Positions 13,001 to 21,932 of a stretch of 64,000 nt of DNA are shown in pieces. The position numbers were made by a program, and so were the translations under genes. Numbering within the stretch: position 1 is the first letter of the stretch; each line of letters begins with the position of its first letter. The stretch is from positions 2,926,001 to 2,990,000 of the forward strand of contig CATNEN010000039.1 in the NCBI GenBank assembly GCA_950097015.1, read 5' to 3'. Under the pieces are notes generated by a model, which saw only the letters and a list, made by a program, of their open reading frames with translations, did no database searches and was not told where the DNA came from. The DNA is from Macrostomum hystrix. Lineage: Eukaryota > Platyhelminthes > Macrostomidae.

Positions 13001-13905
13001 TCTCCCCCTTCTGTTCTTCTCTCTCCCTTCTGTTCTTCTCTCTCCCCTTCAGTTCTTCTCTCACCCCCTTCTGTTCTTCTCTCTCTCCCCCTTCTGTTCT
13101 TCTCTCTCCCCCTTCTGTTCTTCTCTCTCCCCCTTCTGTTCTTCTCTCTCCCCTTCTGTTCTTCTCTCTCTCCCATTCTGTTCTTCTCTCTCCCCCTTCT
13201 GTTCTTCTCTCTCCCCTTCAGTTCTTCTCTCTCCCCCTTCTGTTCTTCTCTCTCCCTTCTGTTCTTCTCTCTCCCCCTTCTGTTCTTCTCTCTCCCCTTC
13301 AGTTCTTCTCTCTCCCCCTTCTGTTCTTCTCTCTCCCCCTTCTGTTCTTCTCTCTCCCCCTTCTGTTCTTCTCTCTCCCCCTTCAGTTCTTCTCTCACCC
13401 CCTTCTGTTCTTCTCTCTCTCCCTTCTGTTCTTCTCTCTCCCCCTTCTGTTCTTCTCTCTCCCCCTTCAGTTCTTCTCTCACCCCCTTCTGTTCTTCTCT
13501 CTCTCCCCCTTCTGTTCTTCTCTCTCCCCTTCTGTTCTTCTCTCTCCCCCCCACTCTGTTCTTCTCTCTCCCCCTTCTGTTCTTCTCTCTCCCTTCTGTT
13601 CTTCTCTCTCCCCTTCAGTTCTTCTCTCACCCCCTTCTGTTCTTCTCTCTCTCCCCCTTCTGTTCTTCTCTCTCCCCTTCTGTTCTTCTCTCTCCCCCTT
13701 CTGTTCTTCTCTCTCCCCTTCTGTTCTTCTCTCTCCCACTCTGTTCTTCTCTCCCCCTTCTGTCTTCTCTCTCTCCCATTCTGTTGTTCTCTTTTCACCA
13801 TGGCTCTGTCTTCGATTTCCCAGGCCCACAATGTTCCCACTTTCATCCGCTCTGTTCGCCTTGAATCCCGAATCAATCCTCTATGAATCCGGGCTTTCTC
13901 TCAAT
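10085..13905 (+). repeat. 3.8 kb polypyrimidine minisatellite (TTCTGTTCTTCTCTCTCCCC)
   Basis: Roughly 190 copies of a 18-22 bp unit, TTCTGTTCTTCTCTCTCCCC with a variable C run and TCTCTC length. Apart from one G per unit the top strand is almost pure pyrimidine over nearly 4 kb. Open frames of up to about 1300 codons on both strands come from the lack of stops and are not genes. Three islands of a different 125 bp sequence are embedded (listed separately). Confidence 0.97.
11937..13893 (+). repeat. three dispersed copies of the array's right border
   Basis: A roughly 125 bp segment containing CTTTTCACCATGGCTCTGTC, CCCACTTTCATCCGCTCTGT and CAATCCTCTATGAATCCGGG occurs at about 11937-12062, 12176-12301 and 13770-13895. 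The last copy is at the right edge of the pyrimidine array and leads into unique DNA; the first two are inside it. Internal copies keep almost perfect identity to the border copy. Confidence 0.92.
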
Positions 13906-14245
13906 TCCCAGCCAGCCATGTCTGACAAGCCTGAGAGCACTCAGACAGCTAAAAAAACTGGCATCTGCGCTCAGCCAAATTTGTTCGTTTCTGGATTTGC
14001 TTATCAGTACTTTAAGTCCTCCATCGAAATGCACTGAAATGAATTCTGCTACTTTGAGCCTTTTTCTATAAATGTACTCTTAGAAATCGGAACTCACTAC
14101 TTTTGCAATTTAACTTAAAGTAGTAAGAAAGGAATTTTTTCTTGGAAACTTACAGGTACTAATTACTTTAACTATCAAAGAATACTTGACCTGTAAAAAA
14201 AACTTTGATTCTGTGTAATGCTATTTTAAGACTAGCCTAGAAGGG
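13906..14245. other. no gene seen
   Basis: Unique sequence between the pyrimidine array and a SINE. Short open frames here have no recognisable domain. Confidence 0.4.
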
Positions 14246-14542
14246 GTTTCAGCTTAGTGTTTAGGGCGTCCGACTCACGACTTAAAGGTCGGGGGTTCGA
14301 TTCCAGACTCTAAGTGGAACATTTGTCTCGTTTAGCAAGACATTTAGCTCTGCATTGCTTCAGTTCACCCAGCTGTTAAATGGGTACCAGCATTAGCTTG
14401 GGTAATTAAGGGTGGGTGAGGCGTCCCCCCAGTCCATGGACTGAACATCTGTACACAGATTTCAGATGCCATGCGCCATAGATTTGGCTGTACTGTCGGC
14501 TGCACATCTGGCCCAATCGACGCAGGTATAATTAATTAATTA
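14246..14542 (+). repeat. SINE family A, near full length
   Basis: tRNA-like head with B box GGGTTCGATTCC, then a core reading CACCCAGCTGTTAAATGGGT + ACCAGCATTAG, then CCCCAGTCCATGGACTG, a GGCTGCACATCTGGCCCAAT segment and a TAATTAATTAATTAG tail. The same order of blocks is seen at 33935-34192 (reverse) and 58338-58618. The core resembles the conserved central domains described for widespread metazoan SINE superfamilies; which one was not settled. Confidence 0.8.
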
Positions 14543-14574
14543 GCAAATTATAAATTAAGACTCTGGATTATTAA

Positions 14575-14893
14575 TATCAGATTCTGTGCAGATGTTATAT
14601 CAGATTCTGTACAGATATAACATCAGATTCTGTACAGATGTAATATCAGATTCTGTACAGATGTAATATCAGATTCTGTACAGATGTAATATCAGATTCT
14701 GTACAGATATAATATCAGATTCTGTGCAGATGTAATATCAGATTCTGTACAGATGTAATATCAGATTCTGTACAGATATAATATCAGATTCTGTGCAGAT
14801 GTAATATCAGATTCTGTGCAGATATAATATCAGATTCTGTACAGATATAATATCAGATTCTGTGCAGATGTAATATCAGATTCTGTGCAGATG
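14575..14893 (+). repeat. 23 bp minisatellite downstream of SINE A
   Basis: About 13 copies of TAATATCAGATTCTGTACAG + ATG, with GTACAG/GTGCAG and ATGTAA/ATATAA variants. It starts about 30 bp beyond the SINE tail. Confidence 0.93.
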
Positions 14894-15589
14894 AAGTTTC
14901 TGATACAGTACATTTGATTCCCAATCCAAATTTTTAAGCAGAGACAGGACATGTTCATATGTTTGTTGTAGTCTTCTTCTGCAGTCGAATCAAGCAGCAA
15001 AGTGGGGTGCAGAGTCAACAGCAAATTTGTAACCATTTTTAAAGATACAAGCGAGGGTAAAATGCAGCATCAGCACTGAAAACCTTGGCTCCCAAGTGCT
15101 TCAACATTGTTTAGATACAAACAGTTCTCAATGAAGAGCAGATACAAAACCTTGAGAGGAAATCCAAAGCGCGACAATTGGCCATTCTGCTGTGAGCAGT
15201 CGGCTTCGCCCGAGCTGCGCAGGTGCTGTCAAGCAGAGGCAGGTGACACGCAAGCAGCATGAAGTCCTCCAGCCACCGCCTGCACTCGCTAAGTGAAACG
15301 GGAAACGAGGCGGGCGGGGGGTGGGCAGTGAATGCTCACTCATTCGAGATCCCACCGGCTGGCGCTGAGAAATTTGTTTTTTTTCGTCCAACTTCGGACA
15401 CTTCAAATCCCCTTGCGCTGCGTACCTGCTTTCACCTTTTAATTATCCCCCTGTTCTGCCAGTCTTCCTGTAACTGTACAAAACATGTAACTTGCAGCTG
15501 GCATTCAATAGCTATTAATTATTCATTTGTGCTTTTTCTAGAGCGGATACTGAGCCCAGCTTCAAGTGCAAAACAATAATTTACCTGAA
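14894..15589. other. no gene seen
   Basis: Unique sequence. The 92-codon minus-strand frame at 15128-15406 has no recognisable motif and is not supported as a gene. Confidence 0.4.
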
Positions 15590-15844
15590 CTCCTCTCTCT
15601 GCCTCTCCATAACACCCTGCACCTCTCCCTGCTTCTCTTCTCCGTTCAATGTTCTCCCCTTCTGTATCTCCTCCCTCCCTGCATATCCTTATCTCCCTGC
15701 ATCTCCTCCCCTCCCTGCATCTCCTCCCTGCATCTCCTCATCTCCCTGCATCTCCCCCCTCCCTGAATCTCCTCCCTGAATCTCCTCCCTGAATCTCCTC
15801 CCTGCATCTCCTCCCTGCATCTCCTCATATCCCTGCATCTCCTC
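15590..15844 (+). repeat. left part of CCCTGCATCTCCTCC minisatellite
   Basis: CT-rich 15-18 bp units (CTCCCTGCATCTCCTC) end abruptly at 15844. The same unit in the same orientation resumes at 20608, indicating one array split by the 4.76 kb element between them. Confidence 0.85.
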
Positions 15845-16150
15845 AGTAGTATGCAAGAGGGCCTACCCTCGTATCTGGGACAAACGTTTTCGCAGTCTCC
15901 ATAATACACATTATATTAGCTTTATTGTTTCCGCAGAGATCAGGAACAAAGGGTCCTCCCCTCTCCAAAAATCTGTCGCTAAATTAAAAATTTTCTACTT
16001 TAATTCTTTAAGTACATATTCCACAATAGGTACTTAAAATGGGTCACAATCATTCCGAGTTATATTCTGTGAGTATCGTTTTCTAGGACAGACATCATCG
16101 CAGCCTCCATATTAACTTTATTATTCCCAAAGAGATCAGGAAAAAGGGTA
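15845..16150 (+). repeat. left terminal inverted repeat
   Basis: Pairs with 20310-20607. The identity is high across the whole arm, including the segment AAATGGGTCACAATCATT. Confidence 0.9.
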
Positions 16151-16800
16151 ACAATGAGTTGCAGATCTGAATTTCATTTCATCTTGATCGGACTTAGTTA
16201 ATGGAACAGTCTGAATAGCGGCAGTCTTTTTCTGTAATTCCATCATCATATAAATTAATTGTTCAAATCATTGGTCAACTAAGAAATAGTTTGAGCTAAT
16301 ATATAAGAGTCACTTCCAGTAAAGAGATACGCAACAGAATTAGGGACATGCTTTTTGGTTTCAGGGTTTATAGTGCAATAATTTTTTTATGCAAGCGGTC
16401 TGTTCTTAGCACCCAATATCGCAGACATTGTAAAATGTTTGGATTTTCTTATCAGAAGTAATCTCAGCCTTGATTGGGTATTTAACGGAAAGCGAACAAA
16501 TATTTGGTACAACATCTGAAACTCTGTTGCTGGAGGACAGATGCTGGTAGAGAAACCAAATCCAGTGAAAAGAGTTGAGTATTGAGTAATAAGGAGATTC
16601 ACGAGATTGTGCTGCAGTTTGAAACTGAAGATGGTGCTGGCGTTGATTTCAACGGTGATGAATTTGTATTGACGTTGATCATTGAGAGAATGAGAGAAAA
16701 AATAACAATAGCTTAATGATTTCTGCAAAGTTATAGTGGCTGTCGTAATCTTTTATGGCCACTCCATACTTGTGATACCAGTGACTCTTAACTGCTAGAT
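16151..16800. other. element interior, one doubtful ORF
   Basis: Mostly AT-rich. A 113-codon minus-strand frame (16387-16728) has a normal-looking amino-acid composition but no motif that could be named. It could be a remnant of an element gene. Confidence 0.3.
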
Positions 16801-17846
16801 TAATATAGCTTTTTTCAGACTATTTGGGCTTACGCGCATTTAATTTAATCCGGGATATGTTTGTCAATGTAACTGAGCTTTAGTCTGTGGTCACAAGGGT
16901 GGCGCAGCAGCATTTAATTTAGTCCAAGAAGCATCAATTTGGTCCATAGCGGCTCTCTAACTTCAGTCCTAGATTTTTAATCTATTTAGAATTAACATGA
17001 CGGACACAAGCAGTGAGGACGAAAGCAATCCTTCATTTGCAACTGCTGCGGAGGAACAAGATCAGCCCCAGAATCGTGGACCATATGCTAGACTATCGAA
17101 TGAGCGCCACGGACTTGTGATCGAAGCACTCGACAGAGGTGAACACCCAAATGACATTGCAAGGTTGCTGAATGTCAAAGAAAAGACTATTTATAGCATC
17201 CGTCAGCGGGTTGAAACTACTGGCAGAAGAGATCGTCTGCGAAGGGGCGGCAACCGCCAAAGCAAGTTGTTGGAGCCTCAGGTCCAACTGCTACTAGATG
17301 CAATTGAAGCAAACCCTCTGTTGACGTTGCAGCAAATGCAGCAGAAGTTGAACCAACAGTTTCAGTTGGTTGTCAGCATTTCGACTATCAGCAGAGCTCT
17401 GGAAAAGCGACTGATAACACTGAAAATTCTTGGAAGAGACACTGACATTCCAATGGTACGCAACAGCCCTCAGACGGTTGCGAGAAGGCAGGAATTTGCT
17501 GAATGGCTAACGGCTCTTGACCCTGCGGTTTATCTGGTTTATCTAGACGAGACTGGATTCAACATTTGGACTCGAATTCGAATGATCTTGTTCCTCCGCA
17601 GCAGTTGCAAATGAAGCATTGCTTTCGTCCTCACTGCTTGTGTCCGTCATGTTAATTCTAAATAGATTAAAAATCTAGGACTGAAGTTAGAGAGCCGCTA
17701 TGGACCAAATTGATGCTTCTTGGACTAAATTAAATGCTGCTGCGCCACCCTTGTGACCACAGACTAAAGCTCAGTTACATTGACAAACATATCCCGGATT
17801 AAATTAAATGCGCGTAAGCCCAAATAGTCTGAAAAAAGCTATATTA
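16801..17846 (+). mobile_element. Tc1/mariner-like (IS630-type) fold-back element
   Basis: A 1046 bp element (including the flanking TA dinucleotides) bounded by 264 bp inverted repeats, 16801-17064 and 17583-17846, with a single mismatch noticed. Both ends are TA, consistent with a TA target duplication. The inverted repeats are so long that they include the 5' UTR, start codon and first 22 codons of the transposase; the right arm is an inverted copy of the element's own left end, and the 3' half of the transposase is gone. It is nested inside the larger TIR element. Confidence 0.9.
16997..17614 (+). pseudogene. truncated IS630/Tc1-mariner-superfamily transposase
   Basis: Cut-and-paste transposase, here without a usable catalytic core. 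From the ATG at 16997, residues 30-80 form a helix-turn-helix region (IARLLNVKEKTIYSIRQRV) and residues 90-140 a second DNA-binding region (LTLQQMQQKL ... STISRAL), as in the N-terminal paired-like domain of this superfamily. The DDE domain begins near residue 180 with VYLDETGFNIWT, whose Asp would be the first catalytic residue. The reading frame then runs into the inverted copy of the element's own left end and stops; the remaining two catalytic acids are missing. It cannot encode an active enzyme. An N-terminal DNA-binding fragment could still be made and might act on related ends. Confidence 0.88.
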
Positions 17847-18230
17847 CGAACATTTATTGTAGTTAGCCTACGCGTTTTGAAACGAGGTTGAAACTAGCGG
17901 CAGCCTGCCCTCTGCTGTTGTCTATGGTCGAATTCCATAGATATGCACTGCGGGCGGGCCGTGAAACGCGTTTCACGCCCGCTAACTACGAGTACAACAC
18001 CAATATTGATAGGCTCCTCGGCCTGAAACGAGGTGAAGCGCCTCGGCGCTACGCGCCTCAACGTTTTACCTCGTTTCAGCCCTCTGCAGCCTATACCAAT
18101 ATATCAATATTGGTATATTGTGTCTAGAGATCGCGGGCCATATCGTGGAAATAATCGTCTGTGTGCTGCCCCGGAATTCGTAGTCTACGGACGAATTTGT
18201 GCCAGAAAATTAAACGTCCGGGATATGTAA
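17847..18230. repeat. cluster of palindromes beside the recombinase gene
   Basis: Contains a perfect 16 bp palindrome GTGAAACGCGTTTCAC (17961-17976) flanked by GC-rich inverted bases, a CTATGG-N7-CCATAG palindrome just before it, a hairpin with arms TGAAACGAGGT/ACCTCGTTTCA (about 18023-18079), and outer arms CCAATATTGATAGG / CCTATACCAATAT. They do not encode anything recognisable. Several spaced palindromes next to a tyrosine recombinase gene could be recombination or control sites; that is inference. Confidence 0.55.
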
Positions 18231-18531
18231 CGTATATTTAGCACATTTAACCATTGATGAACTATAGATCGATTGAACGTAGGTTTTGTCATTAATACTA
18301 CTACCAAGGACACACTAAGCAATTCGTCCACTGCTTATAGCTATTCACCGCTTTCATACAGTCACAAGAATAAGCTAATTTTAGCACCATCCTTCTCCAA
18401 AGTTGCGATTGGGTTGCGCGACAGTCTCGTTGGTCTCTGATTCACGGCATTCGATTGCAAGCACCTTTGACGTAGTAGTCTCGTGGTGCAAACCTGCCGT
18501 GAGACTGTGAGAAACCTGGATCTTCCTCTTC

Positions 18532-19590
18532 TCAGAGATGCGTGTACCGGCCGACGGATTCATCGCGGCGATGGCCTACAAATAAGCGGGAGAATAAATA
18601 TAGGATCTTAAGTTATGTAAAATACGATACATTTTTTCATATTTAGCGCGCTACTGACCTGTAACAGCCTTGATTTCTTCCATGGAATGACCAGCTTCAG
18701 CCAGGTTCGTCACGGTCGTAGTTCTGACGCAATGGTTGGTGTAGACTCGGCTCAGTCCGTCACGCTCAGAAATTTTCTTCATTATCTCTTTTAGCATGTT
18801 CTTGCCAAGAACGCAGGTTGAGGAGTACCAATTTTCTGATCCAGGTTTGATCTTGAGAGGTTTCGGAAAAAGCACACTGACCTGCTGCGGAACCTTAGAT
18901 AGGTACATCTCCACGGCTGCAACAGGGCATCGGGCATCGTCGGTTGCGAAAAGACGAATCTGTTTGCCGTCTGTCCAATCCCTCTCGGTGATGCTTTTCT
19001 CAGCTCCATCCTTGACCAGATCGATACACTTGACGCCGTTCTCTGACGAGACAATCGGGTCTGACTTCTTCAGAGCTCGGATCGACTCTCTGCCACGGAA
19101 GCCAAAGTGGTACATAACCAAAAAGAAGATCTCATCTTGAAGCTTCTGCGGATTACTTTTATCAAAGTACCCGCACAGCTTGTCCATATCGCTAGCGGTG
19201 ATAGCCCGATACCCAAAGCTGTCGCCAATTGTCCGCTTGCGATGCTTGCAGCTCAAACGCAGCATGCCGTTGTACGTTTGATTACTACGGCGAAATACGA
19301 GAAACGTGCAGTTTCGTCTGGGCCACGGTTGCGGCAGATTTGGAGTCCTCCTCCACCTTTGAAATCAAGGCCAAATCAGCTTGATTCAGCTCCACCGTTG
19401 TTGTTTCCATGCTAGTGACCTCCTCGGAGTCTAGCTCAGTCAAAAATTTATCCAGAAATTCACTGTCCTCCAGTGAAACTCCAGTGTATTGGTTGATTAC
19501 GCCAGGCGCATCTGGGCTCATCGACAACTCATCTTCCTGCCGTTCGAGCCCGGCGATTTCTCCCTCGGCAATTCTTGCTAAATTTATCAT
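18532..19590 (-). CDS. Crypton-type tyrosine recombinase (DUF3504-like), probably degraded N-terminus
   Basis: Site-specific DNA recombinase, likely the enzyme of the surrounding mobile DNA. The minus-strand main exon (19265 or earlier down to about 18660) has FGFRGRES with the first catalytic Arg, RCPVAAVEMYLSKVP, a WYSSTCVLGKNML segment and YTNHCVRTTTVTNLAEAGHS with the His-x-x-Arg motif. It ends AVTG at a CAG/GTCAGT donor. A TTTGTAG acceptor near 18577 then continues in phase as HRRDESVGRYTHL, supplying the last catalytic His and the nucleophile Tyr, before TGA near 18532. This layout matches the recombinase domains of animal Cryptons and their domesticated relatives. An upstream frame (ATG at 19590 to 19285) encodes an acidic 101-residue stretch but is one base out of frame with the catalytic exon, and most of the expected N-terminal DNA-binding domain was not found. 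The catalytic set is complete; the N-terminus is doubtful. Confidence 0.72.
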
Positions 19591-19789
19591 GTTGGCTTGC
19601 AAAGCGAGCAGAAGAACTGCGAAGACTTGAATGATTGTTAAATGAGAATGAAAATCAGAACTGAAAGAGCTCAGATAACAAGATTCAGATTCTCGAAAAA
19701 CTTGTCTATGGCTTCGCCCCCTCACCCAATTTGTACTCAGCCTCGCAGCGGGCCGAAATACAATATGTCGAATAGGCGCCCGAGTATTT

Positions 19790-20160
19790 TTCAATGACGC
19801 CCGCAAAGCTTGGGTATCAATTTTATTGTACCATAGACGTTTTTGCCACTTCGGGGTGCCATAGACATTTAGCCTCAGTAAGCCATTCCTATTGGTCGAT
19901 GCCTTTTTGCGGGTGGTTAATGGCTATTAACTGCCCGCAAGAAAATTACCGAGCATTAATTCATCTATGGCCATTAACGGGCAAGACTTTCTGCCCGCCG
20001 GGCAAAAGGTTCATGGTACAATATGGATACATAGACATATCTATATATTGTGTGGTCGGGCCAATATTTCCTCGGCATTCTAGTTTGCATCGGTACTTAC
20101 TCTTGTAATTGGGCTCGTCCTTGGCATAGTAACATCCTGGAGAGACGATCGGAAACATTT
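19790..20160. repeat. inverted-repeat-rich flank of recombinase gene
   Basis: Includes GCGGGTGGTTAATGGCTATT + AACTGCCCGC, an imperfect palindrome (GTTAAT/ATTAAC arms), a second GCCATTAACGGGC block, and repeated CCATAGAC / TACATAGAC motifs. Nothing coding was seen. It mirrors the palindrome-rich stretch on the other side of the recombinase gene without being an obvious inverted copy of it. Confidence 0.45.
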
Positions 20161-20309
20161 TTATTGAGAATTTATGTTTCGGGGATGGGCACCCTAGTTT
20201 TGGGATCTTGAGTTTTGGATTGGGATTTTGGCGCTAATTTGATTGTCTTGGCATACTTTTTGCAGGGCTGGGAGGCTGGAATATGGAGACAGATTTTGTG
20301 ATAGGCAGG

Positions 20310-20607
20310 TACCCTTTTTCCTGATCTCTTTGGGAATAATAAAGTTAACATGGAGGCTGCGATGATGTTTGTCCTAGAAAACGATACTCACAGAATATAA
20401 CTCGTAATGATTGTGACCCATTTTAAGTACATATTGTGGAATATGTACTTGATTAAATAAAATAGAAAATTTATAATTTAGAGACGGATTTTTGGAGATG
20501 GGAGGACCCTTTTTTCCTGATCTCTTCGGCAATAGTAAAGCTAATATAATGTGTATTATGGAGACTGCGAAAACGTTTGTCCCTGATAGCCCCTCTTGCA
20601 TACTACT
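20310..20607 (-). repeat. right terminal inverted repeat
   Basis: Reverse complement of 15845-16150, ending GCATACTACT just before the CT-rich array resumes. Confidence 0.9.
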
Positions 20608-21932
20608 CTCCTCCCCTCCCTGCATCTTCTCCCTGCATCTCCTCCCCTTCCTGCATCTCCTCCCCTTCCTGCATCTCCTCCCCTTCCTGCATCTCCTCCC
20701 CTTCCTGCATCTTCTCCCCTTCCTGCATCTTCTCCCTGCATCTCCTCCCCTTCCTGCATCTCCTCCCCTTCCTGCATCTCCTCCCCTTCCTGCATCTCCT
20801 CCCCTTCCTGCATCTCCTCCCCTTCCTGCATCTCCTCCCCTTCCTGCATCTCCTCCCCTTCCTGCATCTCCTCCCCTTCCTGCATCTCCTCCCCTTCCTG
20901 CATCTTCTCCCTGCATCTCCTCCCCTCCCTGCATCTCCTCCCCTCCCTGCATCTCCTCCCCTCCCTGCATCTTCTCCCCTCCCTGCATCTTCTCCCCTCC
21001 CTGCATCTCCTCCCCTCCCTGCATCTTCTCCCCTCCCTGCATCTCCTCCCCTCCCTGCATCTTCTCCCCTCCCTGCATCTCCTCCCCTTCGTACATCTCC
21101 TTCCCTCCCTGCATCTCCTCCCCTTCCTGCATCTTCTCCCCTCCCTGCATCTTCTCCCCTCCCTGTATCTCCTCCCCTCGCTGCATCTCCTCCTCTTCCT
21201 GCATCTTCTCCCTGCATCTCCTCATCTCCCTGCATCTCCTTCTCTCCCTGCATCTCCTCCCCTCCCTGCATCTCCTCCCCTTCGTACATCTCCTTCCCTC
21301 CCTGCATCTCCTCCCCTTCCTGCATCTTCTCCCCTCCCTGCATCTTCTCCCCTCCCTGTATCTCCTCCCCTCGCTGCATCTCCTCCTCTTCCTGCATCTT
21401 CTCCCTGCATCTCCTCATCTCCCTGCATCTCCTTCTCTCCCTGCATCTCCTCCCCTCCCTGCATCTCCTCCCCTTCCTGCATCTCCTTCTCTCCCTGCAT
21501 TTCCTTCCCTCCCTGCATCTCCTCCCCTTCCTGCATCTCCTTCTCTCCCTGCATCTCCTCCCCTCCCTGCATCTCCTCCCCTTCGTACATCTCCTTCCCT
21601 CCCTGCATCTCCTCCCCTTCCTGCATCTTCTCCCCTCCCTGCATCTTCTCCCCTCCCTGTATCTCCTCCCCTCGCTGCATCTCCTCCTCTTCCTGCATCT
21701 TCTCCCTGCATCTCCTCATCTCCCTGCATCTCCTTCTCTCCCTGCATCTCCTCCCCTCCCTGCATCTCCTCCCCTTCCTGCATCTCCTTCTCTCCCTGCA
21801 TTTCCTTCCCTCCCTGCATCTCCTCCCCTTCCTGCATCTCCTTCCCTCCCTGCATCTCCTTCCCTCCCTGCATCTCCTTCCCTCCCTGCATCTCCTTCTC
21901 TCCCTGCATCTCCTCATCTCTCTGTAAGCAAT
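20608..21932 (+). repeat. CCCTGCATCTCCTCC minisatellite, main part
   Basis: 18 bp units (CTGCATCTCCTCCCCTTC and variants). The first 300 bp are nearly homogeneous, and later a higher-order block of roughly 140-200 bp with TTCGTACATCTCC and CTCGCTGCATCTCCTCCTCT variants recurs about three times. Long open frames on both strands are artefacts of the repeat. Confidence 0.95.

Larger units (their letters stand above)
15845..20607. mobile_element. 4.76 kb element with ~300 bp terminal inverted repeats
   Basis: The arm 15845-16150 is the reverse complement, with scattered mismatches and small indels, of 20310-20607. The ends read AGTAGTATGCAAGAGGG ... and ... CATACTACT. The six bases CTCCTC are found immediately outside both ends (15839-15844 and 20608-20613), fitting a 6 bp target duplication, though the target array itself is CTCCTC-rich. 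Each arm holds two related sub-blocks (both include a CCTGATCTCTT-type segment and a GTTTGTCC-type segment). The interior carries a tyrosine recombinase gene on the minus strand and a nested Tc1/mariner-like element. Long TIRs, 5'-AG and a 6 bp TSD match the described ends of Polinton/Maverick elements, but no capsid, polymerase or rve integrase gene was seen, so the class is open. Confidence 0.7.

Noticed and set aside
10024-14037. Open frames of 400-1337 codons on both strands
   Set aside because: They lie wholly within a tandem array whose unit has no stop codon in several frames; composition is pure repeat (SVLLSPPFCSSLS, REKNRRGEREEQK). The same holds for frames at 1399-2822, 3545-4177, 4590-5950, 6334-7047, 20374-22043, 27826-31569, 32028-33302, 44855-45836, 48246-50181 and 53082-55653 outside the exons described.
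14250-14320. tRNA gene
   Set aside because: A and B boxes are present but no full cloverleaf or acceptor stem forms, and the sequence continues into a shared SINE body; the same applies to the tRNA-like heads near 100, 7100, 8670, 55850 and 58650.
15845-20607. DIRS-type retroelement (tyrosine recombinase with inverted ends)
   Set aside because: No reverse transcriptase, RNase H or methyltransferase sequence was found between the arms, and DIRS internal complementary regions were not seen.
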